Shown: piece after piece, positions 1 to 11,224 of the stretch
Layout of the letters: each line of letters starts with the position of its first letter
Numbering within the stretch: position 1 is the stretch's first letter
Assembly (NCBI GenBank): GCA_023374025.1
Contig: SIJG01000040.1
Location: 918,871 to 982,870 of the forward strand
Source: Heterodera schachtii
Lineage: Eukaryota > Nematoda > Chromadorea > Rhabditida > Heteroderidae
Direction of reading: 5' to 3'
Length of the DNA: 64,000 bases
Notes under the pieces: model-generated
What the model saw: the letters and a program-made list of their open reading frames with translations, nothing else
Databases searched by the model: none
What the model was told of the DNA's origin: nothing
Position numbers and translations under genes: made by a program

Positions 1-720
1 TGAAGCACTAATGATATTCAGTGCGTTTTCGTGTATTTAAACAAAGTTTGAACAAAATCTGAAAATCGAAAAATTTTGAATTTTCGACTTAAAAAAACAA
101 TGAAAATTATACGAAAATTTAAGAGTTTTCAGAAAATTTTCAAATTCTTAATAAAATACAATGGCTTCGTGATCTTGTAGCTTTTTGTGTGTAAGACAAG
201 GATAATGACAGGATTCTGGAGTAAACAATCCTGGTTCATCCTGTCTTCCGAGCCTTACATATTTGGCAAAAAATGCCAGGATCAGAGTAGTCTTCTGGAA
301 AGCTGAAACGGGAACATTTCATTTGCTGCCCTCCCTCGTCATTTCGTCCATGAAAATTTTTTAAAAAAAAGTTCTAACTTTCATATGGTTTTTTTAATTA
401 AAAATATTAAATATTTTTTTAAAATAAATTCTTACAAAAAAATGATTTTTTCTTCTTTTTTTTTTTTTTGCAATTTCAAAGAAATCATTTTTTAAAAACC
501 TGCTTTTTGAAAAATATACATTATTTTTTAGGATTCTATTATATAAAAAACAAATAAATTTAGAAACTAAACATTTTTAATTTTTTATTTTTTAGATTCT
601 ATTATATAAAAAACAAATAAATTTAGAAACTAAACATTTTTAATTTTTACATGGCACAGCCCCTATTTTTTTATATATTTCAAAATTTAAATTTTAAACA
701 TTTTGTAAAATCATTTTTAG
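1..720. other. AT-rich DNA upstream of the Srt receptor
   Basis: No gene could be assembled here. Positions 541-590 and 593-641 are an almost exact direct repeat of about 50 bases. The exon that starts at 721 opens with two bases of a split codon, so at least one earlier exon of the receptor must lie here or before the window; I could not recognise it. A richer stretch at about 170-350 has short open frames on the minus strand with a few cysteines, but they do not join convincingly. Confidence 0.5.
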
Positions 721-3033
721 CCATGTGGTGCTGTGAGACGGTGATGGAAATGACATTGGCATTCAACCGTTGTGTTGAGTTGTCCTCGGCACGTTGGGCT
801 CGTCTGCTTTTCCAGGGCAAACGCATTTACCTGTGGATGCTTTTCCCGACCTTATACGGCTTTTACTACTTCTGGTACACCCAACCGCTGATTTTTAGCG
901 GCATTTTCTTCTCATGGTTCTTCAACCCACATGTTGGATACATTGACGATTTTGGCAAAACGGTGAGTGCCAATGTTGTTGGTTTTTTTTTAAATTGAAA
1001 ATGATGAGTGCCAATGTGATTTTTTAAATTGGCAAAATAGTGAGTGCCAATGTGATAATTGGTAAAACGTGAGATTTTTTTTTTGTTTTTAATTGTCCAA
1101 TGGTTGCTAAAGGAATATCTATGCAATATAATTTTTGAAATAATCAAAAATTATTATTTTTTGATGGGATGAATTTATTATTTCTTTTTAGTATTACGTA
1201 ATAAAATATTAATTAAAATTTGTTCATCAAATGTGTATTTGAGAAAAAATATTTAAATATATTAAAAAAAATTAATTCAATTATTTAATCCATTAGATAG
1301 ATTAAATTAGAAAAATAAATTCAAAATTAAAATTTACAGTGAAATTTTTGCCTTTAAACTTGAAAATATTTTTAATTTTTGTTATTTTTCGAAAGTTGGG
1401 AAAATATAATTAAAGATTATAAAATAAAAAAATTTTAAAAATTAAAAAAAACTAATTATTTTGAGAATTAATAATTAATGTATTTAAATAAAATATTTCA
1501 ATTATTATCCATTTATTGATTAAATTAGCAAATAATAAACTAATTTAAAAATGCCTGTTTAATAATTTAATTTTTATTATTTTTTCAAAATTAGAAAAAT
1601 TCAATTAAATATAAATTAAAAAAGTATTAAAACTTATTCATTAGATTAGTCAAAGTTTTCATCACTCTCTCTATACGTCTGATCTCTCATTTTAGCACCC
1701 ACTTTCTCCATCTCTCTATTTCTCTGGCTAAAATTATAAACCCCCCGGCTCCATTAATGGGGATTTTCTTTAATTAACTAATTATAATTACAGTATCACA
1801 ATGATTTTCACACCTTTCACAATTACATTGTGATCAGCGTACTGACCAGTACCTACGCAGCATTTGGCCTCATTTTGTACTTCAAAAGTCGCAAAGTTCA
1901 CGCAGTATCCAGCAATGTAAATGCTCGAGAACAAACGTCACAAAGATCGCAGAATACGGTAAGAAAAAATTTTTCCAGCATTTTTTTTACCAATTTTTCC
2001 CGATCAGATTTTCCTGCAAGTCATTCTGATCAGTCTGATCAATGCGGCTGCCGCTTCCATTTATGTGTACATGCAATTTGCACGGATCAGCGAGTTCCTG
2101 ATTGTGATTGGCCAACTGACCTGGGTGTTGGCACATGGTAAGATGAAGAAAATTGTGATGGTGCTAGGTCGTTTCATAAATCCGCCAAATGGGCATTTTG
2201 TAAATTCGCAAATGAGCGTTCCATAAATCCGTTTTATAAACCCTCCAAATGGGCGTTTATAAATCCGCTAATTTCATTAAATTAAATTGCTATTTAAATG
2301 TCTTAAATGGCTTGTTTTCCATTGTAATTTTGGCCCAGGAATGAACGAATGAACTCCAAAATGTTTTATGGCAAACCAAATTTAAAAATTGGAGAATGAA
2401 AAACAGAGTGATCAGAAATCTGTGAATTAGAAACAAATATAAAAAAAGTATTATATATAAATAAATCACAATTATTCAATTTTATGTTATTTGATACAAA
2501 AATTTGTTTAAAAATTCATTGAAAAAAATTTTTAGTCAGGAACTACAGGTTTTTGGAGTTTATATTTCTAATTTATTTTCTATTCATGTATTCGTTTTTT
2601 CTCAAGGTTGCCAATTTCCTGGAGACCTTAGCCTCACAGTTTAGTTTTCGTTTTTCCAAAGGCCAATGAGGCTAACTAAATTTTCAAAATAATTATTGCA
2701 GAAAATTCTCAAAAATGATCCTATTTTTTTGATTAGAAACCCTATTAAAAATTATATATTTTAATTTAATTTTAATTTTTCATTTTTAAAGGCATTCCAC
2801 CGATCATTTATTTGGCATTGAACAAGACGGTCCGTCGTGATGTGTACATCATGATGATGAAGCCGTTGTCCAAGCTGTTCTACTGCTTCATCAAAGCACC
2901 AGCTGATCCGAGCACCACCCGTCTGTTCAATACGGTCACAGTCCGTCGAACGGCGGCTGGCGGCAAAGTGGTGCCAGCCTCGTCCAATGTGCAGCACACA
3001 GCGAAAATTTCAAATTCAAACATGAAATATTAG
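721..3033 (+). CDS. Serpentine chemoreceptor, Srt class, 5' end missing
   Basis: Putative seven-transmembrane receptor of the nematode Srt class, expected in the plasma membrane of sensory neurons. Exons are 721-962, 1794-1958, 2008-2137 and 2792-3033; every junction has GT/AG and the frame is kept (phases 0, 0, 1), giving about 258 residues. Exon 1 carries the end of TM3 with the motif LAFNRCVEL, typical of Srt proteins, and TM4 (about IYLWMLFPTLYGFYYFW). Exon 2 carries TM5. Exon 3 carries TM6 and most of TM7. Exon 4 begins GIPPIIYLALNKTVRRD, which continues TM7 and is again Srt-like, and ends in a short Lys/Ser-rich tail. TM1 and TM2 are absent, and an acceptor (TTTTTAG, ending at 720) sits just before exon 1, so the gene is either truncated here or its first exons were not recognised. 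The body frame is open. Srt membership is from motif memory, not a search. Confidence 0.82.
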
Positions 3034-3049
3034 TTGTTGTTGTTTTTTT

Positions 3050-3635
3050 GGCATTGTGTTAGGGGCATAATTCAAAAAAAAAAATGGGAGTTAAAATCTA
3101 GGGACACCCTCGTTTGGGCGCCGCTCGTTTGGGCGCCAGCGCCCAGTTTTTGGACTATAACTTTTTTCTTTGTCAACCAAATCTAGCATTGTTTGTAACA
3201 TTCGAAAGCCCTAAGTGTTCTCTATTTGCATTCAAAATTTCGAAAAATCTTGTTAAGTTTCAAAAAAGTTATGGCCAGAAGAATTCATACAACCCGATTT
3301 TCCAAATTTTTGGCTCGAACTTTTTTTAAATTTAACGAAATTTTTTGAAATTTTGCAGGATAATAGAGAATCTGAAGGGCTATCGAATGATACCTACAAT
3401 GTTAGATTTGGTTGACAAAGAAAAAAGTTATAGTCCAAAAACTGGTCTGGCGCCGAAACGAGCAGCGCCCAAAATCTAAGTGTGTTGATTTTCCAGGATT
3501 GTGATCATTTTAAGTTTTGACATTACTGAGGAATCCAAAAAGTGTCGATTTTTATTTAATGTATTTTTTGAGTCAAAATTTTTGGGTTTAAAAAAATTGC
3601 TACATTTATTATCCATTTACTAATTACGCCGCTGG
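3050..3635 (+). mobile_element. MITE copy with GGGCGTAATT-type ends, containing a nested palindrome
   Basis: The left end (about 3060, GGGGCATAATTC) and right end (about 3627, AATTACGCCG) are inverted copies of the terminal sequence GGGCGTAATT, seen intact in related copies at 3784-4250, 30400-30860 (reversed) and 32549-32755. No transposase frame is present, so this is a non-autonomous element. The middle is occupied by a separate foldback sequence. Confidence 0.6.
3115..3475. repeat. Long palindromic foldback element
   Basis: The left arm (3143-3235) and the reverse complement of the right arm (3365-3455) match over about 90 bases, including the shared blocks TTTTTGGACTATAACTTTTT and TTTGTCAACCAAATCTA. 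The central loop is about 130 bases. Related partial copies with the same 'TATAACTTTT..TTGTCAACCAAATC' block occur near 19157, 25676 and 32355, and a part of the central loop recurs near 37450-37555. It looks like a foldback or MITE-type element inserted into the surrounding repeat. Confidence 0.7.
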
Positions 3636-3707
3636 ATTAGCAACTTTTCACTAATGATTTTAATGATTATTCACCGTTAATGGATCCAAAAAAATCTAAC
3701 CCAGCCG

Positions 3708-4254
3708 TGCCCAATGCGCACACAACGAAAATTTCAAATTCAAACATGAAATATTAGTTGTTTTTTTTTGGCATAGTGATCAGTGGCGTAATTCAAACAA
3801 AAAACAAACCAAAATGGGAGTTAAAACACGGCGATCCAAGTGTGGTGATTTGTAATCAGATTTGTGATGATTTTGAGTTTGGCCATTGCGGAAAAGCCCC
3901 CAAAAAAGTGCTGTTTTTTAAGATTTTGCCGTTTTTAGTGTTAGACTAATATTTTAAAGTATCATTTTCAGCAAATCTCATTAAAAATTTAAAAAAAAAA
4001 TTTCGAAGCGCCCGTCTGCACTGCCGAATCCCAAAAACTCTTCGAATTTTTTTCAAATTTTGTAGGAAAAACTCTATAATTTTTTAAAAAATTAAATTTG
4101 AGAGCAAGTTAAAGTTGAATTAATTTAAACAGTTTTACACCTTTGAAAATTCGAAATTTCAAAAACTAAAAAATGGAATGCACTTTTTGGGTCAAAATTT
4201 TTGGTTTTAAAAAAATTTACCAAACTCACCCATTTACTAATTACGCCCCTGGAT
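3708..4254 (+). repeat. Second copy of the receptor 3' tail plus MITE
   Basis: Positions 3708-3770 repeat the last bases of the Srt gene and its 3' flank (original at 2984-3056), including the stop codon context ATGAAATATTAG. After them comes another copy of the GGCGTAATTC...TAATTACGCCC element (3784-4250), without the nested palindrome. So a segment containing the gene end and the MITE was duplicated in tandem, and the palindrome entered only one copy or was lost from the other. Confidence 0.65.
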
Positions 4255-4800
4255 TAGCAACTTTTCACTAATGATTTCATGTTCATTCTCCGTTAATTGA
4301 TCCCAAAAATCGCACAATTTTGTTAATGAGAATATTTTGGATTACCTATATGTATAATTGCTTCATCAGCATATATCCAGTCAATTCCTGTTTTTATTAT
4401 GTATTCGTTTTATAAAAATCGTAGGATTATCCAAATCATTGGCATTTTGTTTTGTAATTTTTGTGATAAAAAACAAATGCTTTTTTTGTCCTTTGGGGTT
4501 TGAAAATTTTTCGGGAATTAGGGTCGGAAATTGACCCAGACATGGTCACATTTATGAACTTAATTGAAATCTTAATTTTGAGTAATTAAAAAATTTCTGT
4601 TGCAAAATTTCTTTTTCATTTCTTCGAGTAAAATTTACAGTCATTTAATTGATAATTTGCTTCTTTTTTGTGTTTCATTTGACGAGTTTATATACCATGG
4701 TATAATAATAATAATAAATAATAATAATAATAATAAATAATTCCTTTTGGTAATTAACAACAATTAGGTACATAATTGACGAAATAATAAATAATTAGCG
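4255..4800. other. Repeat-derived, AT-rich spacer with ATA microsatellite
   Basis: Positions 4255-4440 match, in reverse, the sequence flanking both LINE copies (23735-23820, 30253-30340) and, in the same direction, 32755-32930. Positions 4470-4545 match in reverse the sequence near 32040-32085. A microsatellite of ATA units covers about 4702-4740. No coding signal. Confidence 0.6.
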
Positions 4801-4807
4801 GTGCTTT

Positions 4808-6259
4808 TTAAGGAATCAAGCCACCACAGGTTAATGTATCCAAATTGGGACATCCATTACAAGACACAGATTTGACATTGAATGTTGAACCAATTTGGTA
4901 AGCGCATACGGTAGTGCCTTGCCGTGCCAAACAGCCCTGTGTGTTTGCGCTTGTGCCACGGACCAACGCTTGCATTGTGCAACCTTAATTAATAATAATA
5001 ATTAGGGATGTAATTCGAGAGTCTCTGTCTCGTTAATGGCATTTATTTATTTATTCAGGTGAAGGCCATGGTCAAAATTGGAATGTCAAAATTTAAGAGA
5101 TGCAATCAATTACTGTTTTACAGTACCGTATTCTTTTTGTGCCGGTTTTCGTGAAAACTTTCCCTATATGGGTGGGCCCCTCATGCCCAATTTTACCGTC
5201 AGACGTGGCACAGTCAGCCGGACACTGAGTGGTCAATCGGGTCAAAATGTTCCCGTTGCGCACCCCGGACGGCTGATAGCACACATTGGCCGTGTCGCAA
5301 ACGCACGGATTCGCGCATTGTGCGTTTTGCTGAACATCAAACGCTGCCGACCCGCGCGGCAACGGTTCCGCGTTGGTGCCGCCCGGGCAAGCGGTCACTG
5401 GGCACGCGGGCTGAGTTGGTGCAGCAATTCCGCCCTGGTGACGGTCAAAGACCAATGTGGCAGTGCATGCCGTACACACTATAAATGAAAATCCGTATTT
5501 CAATTTTTTTAATCGTTTTTAATAGTAGTGGTCGAGATTATTAAATGATTGAGTTCGATATCTATGCCAACATTAAACTTGTTAAGGAAAGAAGCTCCCA
5601 CCCGCCGGTGCTAAACCCGCCAATTGGACATTTGCAAAGAATTTACAATTTGCATAATTTTCTTCTATTTAATACAACAAATTTATCATAACAATTTAAA
5701 AATATATATTCAGTCAGAGATATCCGCACTACTAAAGCAATTATCCAGTTGTCCTGAAAACCCGAATTCCAACTCCGTAACTATAATATATAAATATAAT
5801 CTTTTTAAATGTACAAGTTGTTGTTGTAGTCGTTGTTGTGGTTGTTGTAGTAGTGGTTGTTGTTGTTGTAGTTGGAGTCGTAGTTGTTGTAGTTGGAGTC
5901 GTAGTTGTTGTAGTTGGAGTCGTAGTCGTTGTAGATGTTGTAGTTGGAGTCGTTGTTGTTGTAGTTGGAGTCGTAGTTGTTGTAGTTGGAGTCGTAGTTC
6001 TTATAGAAGTAGTAGTCGGAGCCAATATTGCTGTAATTGATGTCGTAGATGTTACTGAAGTTGCAGAAGGAGTCAACATTGCTGTAGTTGGTGTCGTAGT
6101 TGATATAGTTTGTATGGGTGTTGTAGTTGTTGCTATTGATGCTATTGGCATAGTTCGGCTAGAAGTTGTTGTTATTGTTGCAGTTCTCATGCAACCGTTG
6201 ACAAATTGTTGTTGTACCGCTATGAAACATACAACTGCGATATAATTCACTGTGAGCAT
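4808..6259 (-). CDS. Secreted mucin-like Thr-rich protein with Cys-rich C-terminus (copy A)
   Basis: Minus-strand gene of three exons: 6259-5815, 5478-5197 and 4983-4808. Phases are 1 and 1 and all junctions are GT/AG; the product is 300 residues. Residues 1-22 look like a signal peptide (MLTVNYIAVVCFIAVQQQF...). Residues 25-148 are almost only Thr, Pro and Ser, with repeats of PTTTTTT, as expected for a heavily O-glycosylated mucin domain. The two downstream exons encode about 150 residues with 16 cysteines, starting CTACTATLVF and ending in SCNGCPNLDTLTC. I do not recognise a named domain; the opening CxxC after a Thr-rich stretch recalls nematode C6-type secreted proteins, but the cysteine count is too high. 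Likely role is in surface coat or secretion; this is inferred from composition only. The acceptor of exon 2 is TTTATAG, where the paralogue has TTTACAG. Confidence 0.78.
5820..6010 (-). repeat. Minisatellite of 21 bases coding for Thr/Pro repeats (copy A)
   Basis: Plus-strand reading shows repeated 21-base units close to GTTGTTGTAGTTGGAGTCGTA. Each encodes seven residues (TTTTTTP) on the minus strand, so changes in copy number keep the frame. About six recognisable units are present, against about a dozen in the paralogue. Confidence 0.8.
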
Positions 6260-8424
6260 AATAGCTGTAAGCGATGAAAATATGTTCTGTTTCCTTAAAG
6301 TAACCGCTATTGACTAATTTTTATTAATTGACAAAAATAAATTATTTAACTATAAAGCATACATTCTCTCTATATTTTAAATAATCGTTTTAGGATGTCA
6401 TTGTCATATAATTTAAACAGCTGACTGACCAACTAACTAATTAGCTACCTGCTGCTGAGAATTAATTTTGCGGGAAAAAATTTCCACCCCAATCCATTAA
6501 AACCGCTTTTGGTGGCTGGCGAAGTCAGTTATCCGTGAACAAAAAATTTTTGCGAAAGCGCAATGTCAAAAAAAAAATATAAAATGATATGTCAAAACAT
6601 ATAAAAATAATAGTACAGATGTAATTAATTGACTATCATAGAGTTAAAGTTTTATTAAATTAGAATTAATAGTGCGGAAAATCATTTGCCTTCCGCTAAT
6701 TACTTCCACTAAACACTCAGCTAATTTCTCTTGCAAAAATTCATTTAAACCCGTCTTTCGGCGGTGAGTTTGTGTGAACCAACAAAAAATTTTGCAAACA
6801 ATTTAGAAAAAATAATAATTTAAAGGAAAAGCTATACATATTTGTTAATAGAAAATTTTTTGGAATTTAAATTTATGGATAAATGTTAAAAAAAAGTTGC
6901 GAAATTAAAAGAAACTTGCAATTTACAATTTTTATAAGCCGAGAACGGAGAAAAACGATGAAAAGTACCAAAATACGCAAAAAAAAAAAGACACAGAGAG
7001 AGCTATCTATATAAGCAATCAAATATGGCACATAAACCCTTCCACCTAATTATTATAACCGCAAATTCAAATGATTTGGCGAAAAATTTTTGCGACCATT
7101 GTTTAATTGCTTTTTTATGTTTTATTATTTATTTAGATATTTTATATATTTTTTGAAAATAGTGAATTTAGCGAATGCCGACAAGCAATAATTTATTTCC
7201 TCTATTAATAGCCTCCCCCTCCATTAGAACTCCCTCTCCAATAAACTTCCTATCCGAGGGCGTTGAAAAATAGAGCCCCCCCCCCCCCCCTCCCCCTCCT
7301 TCGGCAGCTTTATTAAAGAAATTACTTACGGTAATACAGTTTTACATACGTTTAAATTTAATAAACTATTTTGAATATGCTTAGAACTTAGTTTTTTTAA
7401 TCTCCCCATTTCTTACAGAACCAAGTCTAAACTCATTTTGTGCGTGTTTTTAAGTCAATCAAATTTTTGAGTAAAATATTTTTCTCATTGGAAGCAATGC
7501 CAAAAATTACGAATTTAATTTAGCTAAGAAAATATTACCTATATATATAATTTTTACCAAAATAATATGCACTCATTCTTTGAAATTTTCTAATTTATAA
7601 CTGTGCTTATTAATCGCTAAAAATGAATTGGGTAAAAGAAGCGCGATAACCAGTAGTAGTGAGACAGAGAACAAAATCCAGATCATTCATCCATTTCGTT
7701 TCTTTTTTTGGTTTGTGCCGCTTTTAACGTTCGCCGCCAATCAGTGTGGTATGATAAAAAAAACAATCACATATCAAAGCCAATTAAAGCATCGTTCAAT
7801 CATTTATCAAAGAAGTTAAAGCGCCGTTAAATATTTATTGCTTTTAAGATGAGGAAGTTAATTATATAACAATAAAATAACTTTTTTTTTATTGAAATAT
7901 TTTCGTAGGGCAAAATTTATTGTTTGCAATATTTTTGCAATGATTTAATTCAACGTATAAATTAGGTAAAAATTATTTAAAATTTTTTTTAATCCAATAT
8001 AACTCTTCTAAAAAGGCCCAACATGAGTGTACAAAATTTTAAAGAGATGTCAAAAAGATAATGATTAGCTAATCCAAAAAAATTATATGTACTTATTTTT
8101 CCAATTTTAATAGAGTTAATGGGACAAATTAATTAGTGAATTAATTAATTTTTGGATTTTTTAATCGTTACCATGTTTTTGCTATTTCTTAAATATTCAC
8201 ACAATACCTTAATCCCAAAAATTAATAAGATAAATTAATGAATTAATTTTTGGATTTTTTAATCGTTACCATGTTTTGCTAATCCCCAAAATTAAATGGC
8301 GACGACTTTTTGTGCTCAATTTATCTACCGATAATTATCAATTTACAAATACAAATTATTTTGAGTTTCATTTGACCAGTTTATATAGCATGATAGGTAA
8401 GCCATTGATAAAAAAAAATGTCGT
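6260..8424. other. Intergenic DNA between the two mucin-like genes
   Basis: No gene found. Positions 6411-6594 are a copy of a dispersed repeat of about 165 bases (ATTTAAACAG...GAAAGCGCAATGTCAAAAA) that is also seen twice in tandem at 18771-19096. A shorter related piece lies near 6720-6800. A run of about 14 C residues lies at 7278-7291. A direct repeat (TTTTTGGATTTTTTAATCG) occurs at about 8150 and 8248. Confidence 0.55.
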
Positions 8425-10078
8425 TTAAGGAATCAAGCCACCACAGGTTAATGTATCCAAATTGGGACATCCATTACAAGACACAGATTTGACATTGAAT
8501 GTTGAACCAATTTGGTAAGCGCATACGGTAGTGCCTTGCCGTGCCAAACAGCCCTGTGTGTTTGCGCTTGTGCCACGGACCAACGCTTGCATTGTGCAAC
8601 CTTAATTAATAATAATAATTAGGGATGTAATTCGAGAGTCTCTGTCTCGTTAATGGCATTTATTTATTTATTCAGGTGAAGGCCATGGTCAAAATTGGAA
8701 TGTCAAAATTTAAGAGATGCAATCAATTACTGTTTTACAGTACCGTATTCTTTTTGTGCCGGTTTTCGTGAAAACTTTCCCTATATGGGTGGGCCCCTCA
8801 TGCCCAATTTTACCGTCAGACGTGGCACAGTCAGCCGGACACTGAGTGGTCAATCGGGTCAAAATGTTCCCGTTGCGCACCCCGGACGGCTGATAGCACA
8901 CATTGGCCGTGTCGCAAACGCACGGATTCGCGCATTGTGCGTTTTGCTGAACATCAAACGCTGCCGACCCGCGCGGCAACGGTTCCGCGTTGGTGCCGCC
9001 CGGGCAAGCGGTCACTGGGCACGCGGGCTGAGTTGGTGCAGCAATTCCGCCCTGTTGACGGTCAAAGATCAATGTGGCAGTGCATGCCGTACACACTGTA
9101 AATGAAAATCCGTATTTCAATTTTTTTAATCGTTTTTTAATAGTAGTGGTCGAGATTATTAAATGATTGAGTTCGATATCTATGCCAACATTAAACTTGT
9201 TTAGGAAAGAAGCTCCCACCCGCCGGTGCTAAATCCGCCAATTGGACATTTGCAAAGAATTTACAATTTGCATAATTTTCTTCTATTTAATACAACAAAT
9301 TTATCATAACAATTTAAAAATATATATTCAGTCAGAGATATCCGCACTACTAAAGCAATTATCCAGTTGTCCTGAAAACCCGAATTCCAACTCCGTAACT
9401 ATAATATATAAATATAATCTTTTTAAATGTACAAGTTGTTGTTGTAGTCGTTGTTGTGGTTGTTGTAGTTGTGGTTGTTGTTGTAGTTGGAGTCGTAGTT
9501 GTTGTAGTTGGAGTCGTAGTTGTTGTAGTTGGAGTCGTTGTTGTTGTAGTTGGAGTCGTAGTTGTTGTAGTTGGAGTCGTAGTTGTTGTAGTTGGAGTCG
9601 TAGTTGTTGTAGTTGGAGTCGTTGTTGTTGTAGTTGGAGTCGTAGTTGTTGTAGTTGGAGTCGTTGTTGTTGTAGTCGGAGTCGTAGTTGTTGTAGTTGT
9701 AGTCGTTGTTGTTGTAGTTGGAGTCGTAGTTGTTGTAATTGGAGTCGTAGTCGTTGTAGGTGTTGTAGTCGCTGTCAATGTTGCTGTAGTTGGAGTCATA
9801 GTTGTTGTAGTTGAAGTCGTAGTCGTTGTAGGTGTTGTAGTCGCTGTCAATGTTGCTGTAGTTGGAGTCGTAGTTTCTCTAGAAATTGTAGTCGGTGTCA
9901 AGGTTGCTGTAGTTGAAGTCGTAGTTGATATAGTTTGTATGGGTGTTGTAGTTGTTGATATTGATGCTATTGTCGTAGTTCGGATAGTTGTTGTCGTTGC
10001 AGTTCTCATGCAACCGTTGACAAATTGTTGTTGTACCGCCATGAAACATACTACTGCGATATAACTCCCTGTTAGCAT
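8425..10078 (-). CDS. Secreted mucin-like Thr-rich protein with Cys-rich C-terminus (copy B)
   Basis: Paralogue of the gene at 4808-6259, with the same structure: exons 10078-9433, 9095-8814 and 8600-8425, phases 1 and 1, 367 residues. A signal peptide (MLTGSYIAVVCFMAVQQQF) precedes about 190 residues of Thr/Pro repeats, which are longer than in copy A because of extra 21-base units. Exons 2 and 3 are nearly identical to those of copy A, differing at only a few bases, and so is the intron between them. The Cys-rich region therefore differs by only one or two residues, while the mucin part differs freely in length and sequence. The two genes lie head to tail about 2.2 kb apart, indicating a recent tandem duplication or recent gene conversion of the 3' half. 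Confidence 0.78.
9480..9800 (-). repeat. Minisatellite of 21 bases coding for Thr/Pro repeats (copy B)
   Basis: About a dozen tandem units related to GTTGTTGTAGTTGGAGTCGTA on the plus strand, each coding TTTTTTP on the other strand. Some units are degenerate towards the 5' end of the gene (9760-9900), where Ala and Leu codons appear. Confidence 0.8.
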
Positions 10079-10554
10079 AATAGCTGTAAGCCTTGGAAAT
10101 ATGCTAATTTTGTTTCCTTAAATCCATAATTGTTATTGGCCAACCAATTTTTTAATTTTTTTTATTTAAAAAAATTATTTTTATTATAATGCATATATGG
10201 TTTTTCTCTATAGAATTAATAGGGAACGGATTCATATGGACAAAAAATCCTAAATATGGATTAGAATATGGGCGAAAAAATCGTATAATATAAAAAAAAA
10301 ATTCTGGAAATTAGTTTGAATTTTTGAATAAATAGTAAACCCAATAATTTTTTGTCAAGAAAAAAATCCCTAATTTACGAATAAAAAATCCAAATTGAGA
10401 GAGATATCCTTTTTATTAGTAACTGAAAATATTGAACCTAAAAAACTGCAAAAAAAAAATAGTAAATTTTTACAAAATCTTCATTTTTACGCGAATTTTA
10501 TTCACAGTTTCACAATTTTTATTTTTTTCAAAATTTTTTCGATTTTAATGGAAT
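10079..10554. other. AT-rich spacer before the LTR retrotransposon
   Basis: No coding or structural signal seen. The last four bases (GAAT, 10551-10554) are the left target-site copy of the LTR element that follows. Confidence 0.5.
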
Positions 10555-10945
10555 TGTGGTACTTAATTGACTTTTGACCTCTTTTATGTTTTAAATTATA
10601 ATTATTTATTGGCGTTCTGTCTTTTCTTTCTTGTTATGGACCTAAATATTGTGTTTTTCAGTTACTGTTCTCTTTTTTTTCGTTTTGTTTTTATTGTCTT
10701 CTCTTCTTTTTCTTTTGAATTTCTTTGGACGCTGATTTCATCAAATTTATTGCTGTGGTCTCGACTTTTAAATTATTGTTTGCAGTTTGAAAGTTATCGT
10801 CGTAAATCATTTTGTTTCGTTTATTTATTAAAGTGTTTGCTAATTTGTTTTAAACAGGTGCTGACATATAATTGTGTTTTGACTCCAATTGCTATTTGGG
10901 AAAAGAGACCACCCATCCCCATCCAATTTGTTGTTTTGTCCAACT
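10555..10945 (+). repeat. 5' LTR
   Basis: 391 bp starting TGTGGTACTTAATTG and ending TTTTGTCCAACT. It matches 18180-18571 and 24699-25090 almost perfectly. The LTR does not end in the usual CA; its limits are set by where the copies stop matching and by the GAAT target duplication. Confidence 0.88.
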
Positions 10946-10965
10946 TGGCGCTCCTGGCGACAAAG
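10946..10965 (+). promoter_or_regulatory. Primer-binding site
   Basis: TGGCGCTCCTGGCGACAAAG directly follows the 5' LTR. The leading TGG complements the CCA end of a tRNA, as expected for minus-strand priming. I cannot name the tRNA without a search. Confidence 0.65.
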
Positions 10966-11224
10966 GTTTGGCTTAGTGGCGACAATTCATTAAAGGATAA
11001 TATCGGCCATAAAATTTTTTGTGTGAAATCAAGTGGAAAAAGTGATTTCTATACCCTCGTGTTGGGTTTAAAGCATCATTCGGCGTACTTTTGCCGACCT
11101 TACAACTTTCTGCTCGCCGATTAAAAGCACTCGTGTTGTGCTCACCGAATTATCGAATTTTGTTAAAAGCTCGTGTTGCTTTAAAACTGATCATTGTTGT
11201 TCTATCTCGTGTTGATAAATTCGG

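Noticed and set aside
170..350. Possible minus-strand exon with CQIC and CHYPC motifs
   Set aside because: The pieces lie in different frames with no intron of reasonable size between them, and no known zinc-binding domain fits.
651..722. ATG at 651 as start of the Srt receptor
   Set aside because: The residues before 723 are AT-rich intron-like sequence ending in a TTTTTAG acceptor; the Srt similarity begins only after it.
5078..5488. 136-codon plus-strand frame, repeated at 8695-9105
   Set aside because: It is the antisense of the Cys-rich exon of the mucin-like genes. The minus strand has fitting splice sites and a conserved Cys pattern; the plus strand has no partner exons.
5838..6245. 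Plus-strand Val-rich and Cys/Ser-rich reading frames over the mucin genes (also 9242-10064)
   Set aside because: They arise from reading the 21-base Thr/Pro minisatellite on the wrong strand or frame; the minus-strand genes with signal peptide and splice sites explain the region.
10567..11124. Open frame through the 5' LTR
   Set aside because: Low-complexity T-rich LTR and leader sequence; the Gag ATG at 11225 is in a clear coding region and matches family layout.
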